DNA of 64,000 bases from Psychrilyobacter atlanticus DSM 19335. GTDB lineage: Bacteria; Fusobacteriota; Fusobacteriia; Fusobacteriales; Fusobacteriaceae. The notes under the pieces were generated by a model that saw nothing but the letters and a program-made list of their open reading frames with translations, searched no databases and was not told the DNA's origin. The stretch spans positions 1,026,703 to 1,090,702 of the forward strand of contig NZ_KE384548.1 of the NCBI RefSeq assembly GCF_000426625.1. Direction: 5' to 3'. Position 1 is the first letter of the stretch, and each line of letters starts with the position of its first letter. Of this stretch, positions 26,115 to 34,426 are shown piece by piece. The position numbers and the translations under genes were made by a program.

Positions 26115-26795
26115 TTAATTTAAATTTGGCAGACTTTTCTCTATATTATCAAAATGAATGCTTAAACTATTTTTTAATCCTTCTTCATCTCTATCTTTCA
26201 GGGCTTCTAAAATCATCTTATGATCCAAGTCTATTTTTTCCTTCCCAAATTTTTCTAAAACCATATCTCTAGAAGCTATTATTGATTCTTCCAACAGTTC
26301 AGATATAGCAGAAATAATTGTAGTCATTAAAATATTTTTAGAAAAAGACATCATTAAAAGGTGAAAATCTCTGTCTAAATCGGCCAATTTTTCAATATCA
26401 TTACAACTTAACATCTTCTCATAAATTTTTTCAACCTGCTCTATCTCCTCTGAAGTTACCCTCTTAACCATGAATTCCACATTAGAAAGTTCCAGCATCT
26501 TTCTGAGTTCGATAACGTCTTTTATTTTCCCCTTTTGCAATTCAAAAGCCAGAGATAATGGGTTACACAGCATATTTTTAAAGTCATTGGTGATATAGTT
26601 TCCCCCGCCTCTTTTACTTTCAATTAAACCAATTATTTCCAATATTTTGATCCCTTCCCTCACAGATGACCTCCCAATATTTAAATTTTCAGCCAGGGTA
26701 CGTTCGGGGTATATCTGGGATCCATTTTTTAAATTGCCTGATTTTATTTCCTGTTTTATATGTTTTATTAACTTATGAAATTTTCTTTCCTCCAT
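26115..26795 (-). CDS. FadR-subfamily GntR regulator, probable lactate-responsive repressor
   Basis: 226 residues. Winged helix-turn-helix at about 8-72 (IYPERTLAENLNIGRSSVREGIKILEIIGLIESKRGGGNYI) and an FCD ligand-binding domain at about 80-220 (VIELRKMLELSNVEFMV, DLDRDFHLLMMSFSKN, LDHKMILEALKDRD), whose Asp/His residues bind a metal and a carboxylate ligand. It lies directly upstream of lctBCD-lctP with the same orientation, but has its own terminator. A FadR-type operator at 25779-25795 is the likely target. Analogous to LctA of Acetobacterium and LldR of E. coli. Confidence 0.9.
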   Translation of the reverse strand: MEERKFHKLIKHIKQEIKSGNLKNGSQIYPERTLAENLNIGRSSVREGIKILEIIGLIESKRGGGNYITNDFKNMLCNPLSLAFELQKGKIKDVIELRKMLELSNVEFMVKRVTSEEIEQVEKIYEKMLSCNDIEKLADLDRDFHLLMMSFSKNILMTTIISAISELLEESIIASRDMVLEKFGKEKIDLDHKMILEALKDRDEEGLKNSLSIHFDNIEKSLPNLN

Positions 26796-26925
26796 CTCTC
26801 TCTCCCTTATCTGCCTCTTTTATTTTCTTTAGTTATTTTATCAACCTTTATAAAAAAAGACAACTTTTAAAAAATAATGAGCTGTCTATATATAAGAAGA
26901 AAAATGAAGAGTTCTAGATCCCACC

Positions 26926-26962
26926 AAAAAATCTCACTATTCTATTAATAGTGAGATTTTTT
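26926..26962. terminator. Terminator after the periplasmic-sensor HD-GYP gene
   Basis: AAAAAATCTCACTAT and ATAGTGAGATTTTTT form a strong stem with T-runs on both strands, between the GntR promoter region and the end of the HD-GYP gene. Confidence 0.9.
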
Positions 26963-27011
26963 TTAGTTTATATTTTCATAATTTTTTTATTCCATTAAAG
27001 ATAGAATTATT

Positions 27012-29195
27012 TTAATTTCCCTCAAAAATTCTTTCAAAATATCTATGTTTTTTTATAAAAATTTTAACTATTCTAGGGTCAAAATGTTTACCGCTTTCAG
27101 ATCTTATTATCTCTACTGATTTTTCATGAGTGAAGGCTTTTTTATAAACCCGTTCCTGTCGTAAGGCGTCGTATACATCTGCTAAAGCCACTATTCTGGC
27201 TTCGATTGGGATTTCTTCCCCCTTTAGTCCTTTCCCATATCCCAAACCATTCCATTTTTCATGGTGATATCTGACTATATTTAAGGCTACTGGACTAATT
27301 CCCAGATCCTTCATGAGATTATACCCTATTTCCACATGATTTTTCATTGTCTCAAATTCTTCCTCAGTCAGCTTTCCGGGCTTTTTTAATATGCTATCAG
27401 ATATCCCTATCTTCCCCACATCATGAAGTGAAGCATATAACCCGACTTCATTTACAAAAGAGTTTGACATTTTAAGTTCTTCAGCCAATAATTCTGAATA
27501 TTGATTTAACCGCTTTATGTGTGCCCCGGTGTCTTCATCATTAAATGTATTGGCATTTTCCAAAGTCTCAACCAGACCAATAGTTAATTTTTTTAATTTC
27601 AAAGAAGTGTTTTTAAACTTTCTTAAATGATTATAAACAAAACTTAGCAGAAAAATCGAAATTACTGAGATAATTATGGAAAGTTTATAATCTTTTGCTA
27701 TTTCTATTTTCTTTATAAAAAATTTATTTTTTTCCTCTTTTATCCTATAAGAAAATTCATTGTTTAATGAATTTATTAAAAAATAAAGGACTTTATCTTT
27801 TTTAGGTATTCCAAAACTTAATTCTAACTTATCCTGAATGGTTCCTGCAACTTGAAGATTCTTTGCACTATATAGTTTTGAAAAATAATCTATTTGCTGT
27901 AATTCTCCTATTAAAATATCCGCTTTTTTAGAACTTACCGCTGCCAATACCTGTTCTATATTTTTAAATCTTATTAAGTTCCCCCCTAACCCTTTATACA
28001 AAAGATATTTTTCGATAAAAGAATCTTTTACTACAGCAATTCGATATTTTTTTAGGTTATCAAAATATGGAACGTAGCCTTCATCACTACTGCTAAAGAT
28101 CAATAACGGCATCTGGGTGTAGGGTTCGGTTATAAGTATCTCTTCATTTTCAGGTATCAATTCTTCCCCATTGACACTCAATATAAATGGGTCTATGTCA
28201 AAATCAGAATCTGTATCTTCTCTTTCAAATTCTATTTTTAACCCTAATATTTTATCAATTTCATAGAAATAGTTATTTAAAAATCCTTCAGGAACTTTGT
28301 TTCCATTAATATAATAAAGCTGTGGAAACTCTTCAAAGGAAGGGAGTAATACTTTTATTTTTTTTCTCTTCTTAATATATTTTTCTATTTCAGCAGATAT
28401 TTCCAGCTTATTTTTTGTATAACTCAACGTTTCCTCGTGAAAAAACTTCATCGTTAAGTCTTTATTATTAAAAATTCTCTCTACTATATCTAGCAGCGGC
28501 TGAAACTCTGCCTTTCCTCCAGTATAATAACCTGTTTTAATAATTTTTGAAAAATAATTTAATTTTACATTATTATTTGGATTTTTGACTAAATATTTTA
28601 AAGCCTCCTGATAATCTTCGATATAGATATCTGCTTCCTTAGACAGGATCGCTTCTACAGCTTCTTTTTGATTTGGTTTAGATATCAGTGTAATTAGATT
28701 CCCGTATTTTTTTATAATTTTATTTTTTATCTGATCTCCCTCTTCATAGACAATTTTTTTCCCAAAATTATCTTCTTTAAAATCGATGGAAGGATAATCT
28801 TTCCTGGTAATTGCAACTCCATCTAGCTCAATAGGCATATCTATATATTTGTACTCTTTATTATTTCTTTTATAATCTTCTACCCCCATTACTATATCAG
28901 GAATTCCTAAATCTACAGAACACTCAAATACTTCAGTATCTTCATTGATTATTTGAAAACTCAATCCTGTATTTTCTTCCAATAATTTAATTATATTAGG
29001 AAAAAAACCCTTTCTTTTCCCCTCTGAATCATAATTTAATATCCCCCTGTCTTTATCCAAATAAATCGTTATAGTTTTATTTTTATGTGCTGAAATCCAT
29101 TCTTTTTCATCTTTGTTAAATTGAAGGTTTAAACCCTCTATCCCATAGATAGAAACATTCAATAAAATAAAAATTGAAAATAATAACTTATACAT
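27012..29195 (-). CDS. HD-GYP protein with tandem periplasmic solute-binding domains
   Basis: 727 residues. A signal or anchor (MYKLLFSIFILLNVSIYGIEG) is followed by two SBP_bac_3-like domains (about 30-250 and 275-500), a membrane helix (about 512-530) and a cytoplasmic HD-GYP domain (about 545-720). The HD motif LHDVGKIGIS is intact, but the signature is HHEKWNGLGYGKGL: Asn replaces the usual Asp and Gly replaces the Pro of GYP. Activity may be altered, or the protein may sense c-di-GMP. It is preceded by a c-di-GMP-I riboswitch and terminator, so its synthesis should respond to the molecule it degrades. The periplasmic ligands may be amino acids. Confidence 0.9.
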   Translation of the reverse strand: MYKLLFSIFILLNVSIYGIEGLNLQFNKDEKEWISAHKNKTITIYLDKDRGILNYDSEGKRKGFFPNIIKLLEENTGLSFQIINEDTEVFECSVDLGIPDIVMGVEDYKRNNKEYKYIDMPIELDGVAITRKDYPSIDFKEDNFGKKIVYEEGDQIKNKIIKKYGNLITLISKPNQKEAVEAILSKEADIYIEDYQEALKYLVKNPNNNVKLNYFSKIIKTGYYTGGKAEFQPLLDIVERIFNNKDLTMKFFHEETLSYTKNKLEISAEIEKYIKKRKKIKVLLPSFEEFPQLYYINGNKVPEGFLNNYFYEIDKILGLKIEFEREDTDSDFDIDPFILSVNGEELIPENEEILITEPYTQMPLLIFSSSDEGYVPYFDNLKKYRIAVVKDSFIEKYLLYKGLGGNLIRFKNIEQVLAAVSSKKADILIGELQQIDYFSKLYSAKNLQVAGTIQDKLELSFGIPKKDKVLYFLINSLNNEFSYRIKEEKNKFFIKKIEIAKDYKLSIIISVISIFLLSFVYNHLRKFKNTSLKLKKLTIGLVETLENANTFNDEDTGAHIKRLNQYSELLAEELKMSNSFVNEVGLYASLHDVGKIGISDSILKKPGKLTEEEFETMKNHVEIGYNLMKDLGISPVALNIVRYHHEKWNGLGYGKGLKGEEIPIEARIVALADVYDALRQERVYKKAFTHEKSVEIIRSESGKHFDPRIVKIFIKKHRYFERIFEGN

Positions 29196-29302
29196 AACTC
29201 CTCCATCTTTTTCATATATTTATTTTTTCTTCATTGCTAACGCTTTCAGCAGCTTAAATTTTGTAAAGTTGAAAGTGTTTTATTTTTCATTAAAATTAAG
29301 TA

Positions 29303-29346
29303 AATAAAAAAGAGGCTACATTGTAATCATACAAATAGCATCTCTC
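29303..29346 (-). terminator. Expression-platform terminator of the c-di-GMP riboswitch
   Basis: On the minus strand AGAGATGCTATTTGT pairs imperfectly with ACAATGTAGCCTCT, followed by TTTTTTATTT. It sits 11 bases after the aptamer and about 110 bases before the HD-GYP start codon, so it controls read-through. Confidence 0.85.
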
Positions 29347-29356
29347 TAAAAAAGTT

Positions 29357-29432
29357 GTGGCAACTGGCTGTCATATCTTAATAGACTTAGACCCTTTAGT
29401 TTTGCGTCACAAAATTTCTCCTGTTTTGCCTT
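29357..29432 (-). ncRNA. c-di-GMP-I (GEMM) riboswitch
   Basis: Minus-strand RNA shows the class I landmarks in order: GGCAAA at the 5' side, a GAGAAA-capped helix, GACGCAAA, AAAGGGUCUA, a variable P1a-type hairpin, and the 3' hallmark ACAGCCAGUUGCC. The closing helix pairs GGCAA with UUGCC. A terminator and an HD-GYP gene follow. Recognition is by conserved blocks; it is one of the clearest RNA features in the window. The rest of the 29196-29668 gap holds no gene. Confidence 0.94.
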
Positions 29433-29588
29433 TTTCAGAATTATTCTTTTAGTTATATTCTTTTATTCTTAAACAAAATATTATAACTTTATCTTCATAA
29501 TAACAAAATAAAATAAAAACTTCAAATTATCCTATAAAAAGTAAGATAATGATAGGCTTTTTAAAAAACTAACTAGAATTAAGAAAAT

Positions 29589-29620
29589 AAGAGAGATAAT
29601 CAATTAAGATTATCTCTCTT
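29589..29620 (-). terminator. Terminator of the patatin-like gene
   Basis: AGAGAGATAATC and GATTATCTCTCT form a 12-bp stem; the minus strand continues TATTTTC. Confidence 0.8.
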
Positions 29621-29668
29621 GTTTCCTTAACAAATTTATATTTCAATTAAATACTTTTCTAATACCTT

Positions 29669-30511
29669 TTAGTCATTTAAAAATAATTGGATCTCCTCTG
29701 CTTTTTTTACAACTTTTTCATAACCTTCATTATAACTCTTATTTAATTTTTCAAAATCTCTGGTTAATATGGAAATATTACTATCGGGTCTTATTAGATA
29801 TGCAATTCCTTTTTCTTCTAATTTTTCCAACTCTTCCAGAGTTTTATTATATTTTTCATGCCTCTTCTTTAAAATTTCAATCAAATTAGGATACTCTTTA
29901 TAAACTACAGATGAAGCATTGAGATACCATGGTGATCTTTCAACATATCCTTTTGGACGAGTTAAAACAATCAATAATTTTTTATTCCCATCCAGTAGAG
30001 CTTTCTTATACGGAATTGGATCGGACACTCCTCCATCAATATAGTAGTTGTCCCTGATTTTTACAAAATCTGTTAATCCAGGATAGGCACAGGATGCTTT
30101 TAAAGTTTTTTCGAAACAATTTATTTTATTTTTTTCAAAATAGTGAGGCCGGCCAGTCTCAACATTTGTTGCTACAGATAAAAATCTTTTAGTACTCTTA
30201 TTGAAAGCACAGTAATCAAAAGGGTTTTTAAATTTATTCATCATAATAAAAACAAAATCTGAATGCAGGATACTCTCATTGGTAAAGATCCTTTTCATAT
30301 CAAAAAAATCATCGCTAAGCATGCATTCTATCAGCACTTCTTTGTTCCAACACCTTTGATTAGTTATATATGAGGCCCCTGTATAAGCTCCCATAGAAAC
30401 ACCTATAACATAGGGTAGATGAATATCTTTTTCTAAAAAAGCATCTAAAACACCTGATCTAAAAATTCCTCTCATACCTCCACCCTCGAGGATTAAAGCA
30501 CTATTTCCCAT
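29669..30511 (-). CDS. Patatin-like phospholipase
   Basis: 280 residues, bacterial patatin family (PF01734, RssA/YjjU-like). The oxyanion loop is LEGGGMRGIFRSG (9-21), the nucleophile Ser is in GVSMGA (38-43), and the catalytic Asp in YYIDGGVSDP (about 153-162). It should hydrolyse acyl esters of lipids in the cytoplasm or at the inner membrane. No signal peptide. YjjU-type members of about this length share the RSPWYLNASSVVYKEYPNL region seen here. Monocistronic, ribosome site GGAGGGAT. Confidence 0.92.
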   Translation of the reverse strand: MGNSALILEGGGMRGIFRSGVLDAFLEKDIHLPYVIGVSMGAYTGASYITNQRCWNKEVLIECMLSDDFFDMKRIFTNESILHSDFVFIMMNKFKNPFDYCAFNKSTKRFLSVATNVETGRPHYFEKNKINCFEKTLKASCAYPGLTDFVKIRDNYYIDGGVSDPIPYKKALLDGNKKLLIVLTRPKGYVERSPWYLNASSVVYKEYPNLIEILKKRHEKYNKTLEELEKLEEKGIAYLIRPDSNISILTRDFEKLNKSYNEGYEKVVKKAEEIQLFLND

Positions 30512-30741
30512 ATTTATCCCTCCATAAATAACAACTATTAAATATAATATATAATTATTTTTTGATTTCTTTTTATAAATCTATTTTTAAGTCTCTAGTA
30601 TAACCAAAACTACCAAGACAAATCAAATTATATTTTATAATTATTTCTTCTTCTAAAGAATTCTTTCCTAATATTAGAAGACCTATCATATTTTTATTTT
30701 TATAACCTAAGAATATCATCTAAACTTTTTTGTGTATAGTG

Positions 30742-30771
30742 GTTTCCGTTTAGTTATATAGTTTCATTTAG
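30742..30771 (+). promoter_or_regulatory. Paired GTTTC..TTTAG repeats before the HxlR gene
   Basis: GTTTCCGTTTAG (30742) and GTTTCATTTAG (30761) are direct repeats 19 bases apart, about 70 bases before the HxlR start. They may be autoregulatory sites. The rest of 30512-30839 is AT-rich, without a gene. Confidence 0.4.
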
Positions 30772-30839
30772 GAAAGTATTGATTCTTTATTCTCTCTGTA
30801 ATATAATTAATATAAAGAAAGAAACTGGAGGAGATAAAC

Positions 30840-31151
30840 ATGGATAAAATATATTCAAAAGGATGTAGAATAGAGGAAACACTTAAAATTTTAGGAAATA
30901 AATGGACATTTCTAATAATTAAAAACCTTATGGGAGATAAGCTGAGATTTAACGAGTTGTTACATCTTTTAAACGGCATAAGTCCAAAAACATTAACTGA
31001 AAGGTTAAGAAGTTTAGAAAAAGAAGGAATAATTACAAGGAAGATATACCCTGAAATTCCTCCTAAAGTAGAATATAAACTGACACCTAAAGGTGATGAC
31101 TTAAAAATTATTCTAGATACTTTAAATCAGTGGGGAAAAAAATATATTTAG
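30840..31151 (+). CDS. HxlR family transcriptional regulator
   Basis: 103 residues, a single winged helix. Family landmarks: CRIEETLKILGNKWTFLIIKNLM (residues 9-31), LRFNELLHLLNGISPKTLTERLRSLEKEGIITRKIYPEIPPKVEYKLTPKG. Cys9 stands where HxlR, YodB and HypR relatives have the redox- or electrophile-sensing cysteine, so sensing of quinones, aldehydes or disulfide stress is plausible. No divergent target gene; the nearest downstream genes (MocR regulator, EamA exporter) are in the same direction. Ribosome site GGAGGAG. Confidence 0.92.
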   Translation: MDKIYSKGCRIEETLKILGNKWTFLIIKNLMGDKLRFNELLHLLNGISPKTLTERLRSLEKEGIITRKIYPEIPPKVEYKLTPKGDDLKIILDTLNQWGKKYI

Positions 31152-31237
31152 ATCTATTATTTTAATTAAATCATTATTGATGGCTTAAACAGACATTTAA
31201 AATTATATTTAGCTGAAAATATCTAGGAGGAATTTTT

Positions 31238-32641
31238 ATGATTATAAATTGGAAACCAAATAAATTAATTAAAATACCGCTTCATATTCAAATTTTAAAT
31301 TATTTTAAAAAGATGATAACAACTGGACAATGGGTTAATGGAGAAAGGCTTCCTTCCCAGAGAGAGTTAGCTACAATATTCAATGTTAATCGAAGTACTA
31401 TTTCAACAGTGATAGAAGAATTAAAATTTAAAGGATATATAGCAACAAATGGAAAAGCAGGAACTTTTATCTCTGCCAATAACCTCAAAAATTTATTATA
31501 TAACAATAAATATATGATTGATAATATGTTAAAAACAGGAATTTTAAAAAGAAATAACGAAATCTATAGGGAGATAGAAAATTTAGGTTCTAAAAATATG
31601 ATCAATTTAGGACAAGGTGCCCTGGATAAAACACTCTATCCTAAAAAAAAGATGAAAAATTTACTATCTGAAGTCATGAATGAAATGGATGAATTACCTT
31701 ATGGTAATAAAGAGGGAGAACCTGAACTTATATTTCAGATAGAAAAAATCATGAAAAATCTATCGGTTGATATGGATAAAAATAAAATATTAATTGTCTC
31801 TGGAGCAACTCAAGGTTTATTCATTGTGGTCTTCGGTCTTCTTTCAAGGGGAAGTATAATAAAAACAAAATTACCATCCTATGTTAAATCTCTAGAAGTA
31901 TTCAATGCTGCAGGACTAAAAATCGATAAATTAAGTAAAAAAATAAATAATCCAAGTGTTATCTATACAATCCCTACTTTTCATAATCCAACTGGAAAAG
32001 TAATGAATTCAGTAGAGAGGGAAATTTTTATAAATAAATATGCCAGCCAAAATCCAATTATTGAGGACGATGTTTTCAGGGATCTTTGGTATGAAGAGGA
32101 ACCTCCTCAACCTTTAAAATCTTATCAGGGAGAAAATATAATCTATATCAATAGTTTTTCTAAAACAATCTCTCCAGGGTTAGGAGTAGGGTGGATTTGT
32201 GCCGACAGTTATATAATCGATAAACTCAGCGAGATAAAACATCAAATTGATTCAGGCACCTCAATTATCAATCAAAAATTAGCGGCAAAATGGTTGGAAT
32301 CAAATGAATACAATAACAACATTAAACATCTCAGAAAAAATTTGAAAATCCGCCGTGATCTGGTTGAATCCATATTAAATAGAGATTTTTCTGAAATATT
32401 TAGCTGGAAAAAACCAAGTGGTGGTTATTTTTTCTGGCTTAAATCAAAAGATAGAATTAAGGGATTGAAAATCTTTAAACATGCCTTAAAGAATGGATTA
32501 ATTATCTATCCTGGAGATATGTATGGGGATAATAATTCCTATAAAATAAGAATTGCCTTTTCCAAAGAAGCTGAAGAAAACATTGAAAAAGGAATGCAGA
32601 TACTACTGAAAACCATGAATGAATTAAAATATGGTTTGTAA
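31238..32641 (+). CDS. MocR/PdxR-type regulator (GntR HTH fused to aminotransferase)
   Basis: 467 residues. GntR winged helix at about 15-80 (GERLPSQRELATIFNVNRSTISTVIEELKFKGYI), then a fold-type I aminotransferase domain (about 100-465). The PLP-binding lysine is in INSFSKTISPGLGVGW, and TIPTFHNPTGKVM and EDDVFRDLWYE are the other cofactor regions. MocR proteins use PLP, or PLP bound to an amino compound, to switch transcription, often of PLP, GABA or taurine genes. Here a permease of the EamA family follows after 140 bases and could be the regulated gene. A terminator lies between them. Confidence 0.93.
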   Translation: MIINWKPNKLIKIPLHIQILNYFKKMITTGQWVNGERLPSQRELATIFNVNRSTISTVIEELKFKGYIATNGKAGTFISANNLKNLLYNNKYMIDNMLKTGILKRNNEIYREIENLGSKNMINLGQGALDKTLYPKKKMKNLLSEVMNEMDELPYGNKEGEPELIFQIEKIMKNLSVDMDKNKILIVSGATQGLFIVVFGLLSRGSIIKTKLPSYVKSLEVFNAAGLKIDKLSKKINNPSVIYTIPTFHNPTGKVMNSVEREIFINKYASQNPIIEDDVFRDLWYEEEPPQPLKSYQGENIIYINSFSKTISPGLGVGWICADSYIIDKLSEIKHQIDSGTSIINQKLAAKWLESNEYNNNIKHLRKNLKIRRDLVESILNRDFSEIFSWKKPSGGYFFWLKSKDRIKGLKIFKHALKNGLIIYPGDMYGDNNSYKIRIAFSKEAEENIEKGMQILLKTMNELKYGL

Positions 32642-32659
32642 AAAAATTTAAATTAGAAG

Positions 32660-32704
32660 AGTTTCATCTTGAACTTCTACAGTTTTCTGGTGAAACTTTT
32701 TTTA
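32660..32704 (+). terminator. Terminator after the MocR gene
   Basis: AGTTTCA and TGAAACT pair across a long loop and are followed by TTTTTTT. Confidence 0.65.
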
Positions 32705-32782
32705 ATTCTATTTATTTTTATAGCCTAAAGTTTAAAATTATGGTATAGTACGCCTAAATATATAGTTTAGGGGGAGTAAGAT

Positions 32783-33631
32783 ATGAATATAGGATATCTA
32801 TTGATGATATCATCAATGATTATATGGGGAAGTGTTGGAATATTTGTACGATATATTGATCAACCTCCAGAGGTTATCGTTTTTTTTAGAGTATTTATAG
32901 CATTTGTAGTCTTGGGAGGTTTAAAATTTACAAAAAAGAAAGATAATAGTGATAAGAAATTATCCTTGAAAGAATATTTAATCCTTTCTATGAGTGGATT
33001 ATTTATTGCTCTCAACTGGTTTTTCTTTTTTCGGGCAATCAAAGTTACAACTATAGCTTCCGCAACAATGAGTTACTATGTAGCTCCCGTTATCGTAACT
33101 GTGCTTTCTGTTTTCCTATTGAAGGAAAGTATCAATAAAAAAACTTTAATTGCTGTTGGATTAAGTTTTTCAGGAATAATTTTAATGACCTTGATGGGTT
33201 CTCAAAAAGGCAGTAATTTTAACATAGTAGGTGTTGGATATGGATTGATCGCAGCATTTTTTTATGCTTTAGTTACAATCAGTGTAAAAAAATTAAAAGA
33301 TGTTCCATCCCACAAGATCAGTTTATTTCAAATGGGAATCTCCTCATTGATTTTTTTACCCGTAATCAGACATATGAATACATTTAATCTCAGATCTCTG
33401 ACTTTAATGATTATAGTCGGAGTTATCCATACGTGTATAGCTTTAAACCTTTATTTTGAAGGAATAAAGAGGATAAAAGTTCAGCATGTAGGAGTTTTAT
33501 CCTATATAGATCCATTGGGAGCTGTTATATTAGGAGGCCTATTTTTTAATGAAATGCCGGGAATCTCAACAATTATAGGTGGGGGAATGATCTTATCTGC
33601 AACTTATATAATTTTAAAAAGAAAAGGGTAA
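32783..33631 (+). CDS. EamA/DMT family exporter
   Basis: 282 residues, ten membrane helices in two EamA repeats (about 5-135 and 150-280), e.g. SSMIIWGSVGIFVRYI, TTIASATMSYYVAPVIVTVLSVFLLKE and VGVLSYIDPLGAVILGGLFFNE. Drug/metabolite transporter superfamily; members usually export amino acids or other metabolites. The preceding MocR-type regulator suggests an amino-compound or PLP-linked substrate. Ribosome site GGGGGAG seven bases upstream of ATG, and a terminator after the gene. Confidence 0.92.
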   Translation: MNIGYLLMISSMIIWGSVGIFVRYIDQPPEVIVFFRVFIAFVVLGGLKFTKKKDNSDKKLSLKEYLILSMSGLFIALNWFFFFRAIKVTTIASATMSYYVAPVIVTVLSVFLLKESINKKTLIAVGLSFSGIILMTLMGSQKGSNFNIVGVGYGLIAAFFYALVTISVKKLKDVPSHKISLFQMGISSLIFLPVIRHMNTFNLRSLTLMIIVGVIHTCIALNLYFEGIKRIKVQHVGVLSYIDPLGAVILGGLFFNEMPGISTIIGGGMILSATYIILKRKG

Positions 33632-33681
33632 GATCAAAGGAAGCATCCCGATTCCTTTAAAAAATATTTTGATCCAGTAAA

Positions 33682-33706
33682 AAAGAGAGCTGTTACAGCT
33701 CTCTTT
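33682..33706. terminator. Terminator after the EamA gene
   Basis: AAAGAGAGCTG and CAGCTCTCTTT form an 11-bp stem. It is followed by two near-identical copies of an AT-rich ATATATTTATTCATTT unit (33707-33745). Confidence 0.88.
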
Positions 33707-33742
33707 ATATATATTTATTCATTTATATATATATTTATTCAT

Positions 33743-34258
33743 TTATTTTTGTAAAAAAATCATTCCTTCTGTATCGTACCCCAATCTTCTGGCTGTATTT
33801 AAATATTCTTCCACTAATTGCTCCGACATCTCTGCCTCTCTTCTCCTCAATACCCACAAATATTTACTTCTACCTCCTCCAACTAAAGCATACCTATAGT
33901 CCTCATCCACATAAAGAACATTATAACTTCCATAAAACGGTCTGAAAAAAGACACCTTTAATCTCCCTGATTGAGGAGTTTCTTTTATATATCCCTTACT
34001 CATCTTCCATTTTTGTTTTTCCTCACTCCACCCCCTATTGACAGCTATAATCTTATTCCCTTCTTTGGAATAATTAGCTGTTACCTTTGTTAATCCTCTC
34101 TCAAATTTATTGTCTGTCCTGGCGACTTCAACCCATTCACCCAGGTATTTTTCAAGAGAAAACTCTTCCAACGAATGATCTCTTAAATCTACCTCTTTTT
34201 TATTACTACAGGCAGACAACAAAGTTAATATAAATATAATTATTATTAATTTATGCAT
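33743..34258 (-). CDS. Lipocalin family lipoprotein (Blc-like)
   Basis: 171 residues. Lipoprotein signal with lipobox LLSAC (Cys17), then the bacterial lipocalin fold: GEWVEVARTDNKFERGL (the GxW motif), VNRGWSEEKQKWKMSKGYI, GRLKVSFFRPFYGSYNVLYVD, YALVGGGRSKYLWVLRR and the C-terminal helix. Blc of E. coli binds lysophospholipids and fatty acids and is anchored in the outer membrane. Gram-negative-type envelope storage or repair of membrane lipid is the likely role. Ribosome site GGAGGAAG. Confidence 0.93.
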   Translation of the reverse strand: MHKLIIIIFILTLLSACSNKKEVDLRDHSLEEFSLEKYLGEWVEVARTDNKFERGLTKVTANYSKEGNKIIAVNRGWSEEKQKWKMSKGYIKETPQSGRLKVSFFRPFYGSYNVLYVDEDYRYALVGGGRSKYLWVLRRREAEMSEQLVEEYLNTARRLGYDTEGMIFLQK

Positions 34259-34426
34259 AACTTCCTCCTTTTTTTTGTTCCCAAGGTATACAAATATTAA
34301 ATAAATTTAAATGCATCACCAATTTTATTACCTAATACCTCTTACTCTATTTTCCCTTCAATTAAGAAATCAAAATATGTGCACTATTTTTTTATATTAA
34401 ATAACTCATATTTTATCTATCAAAAT

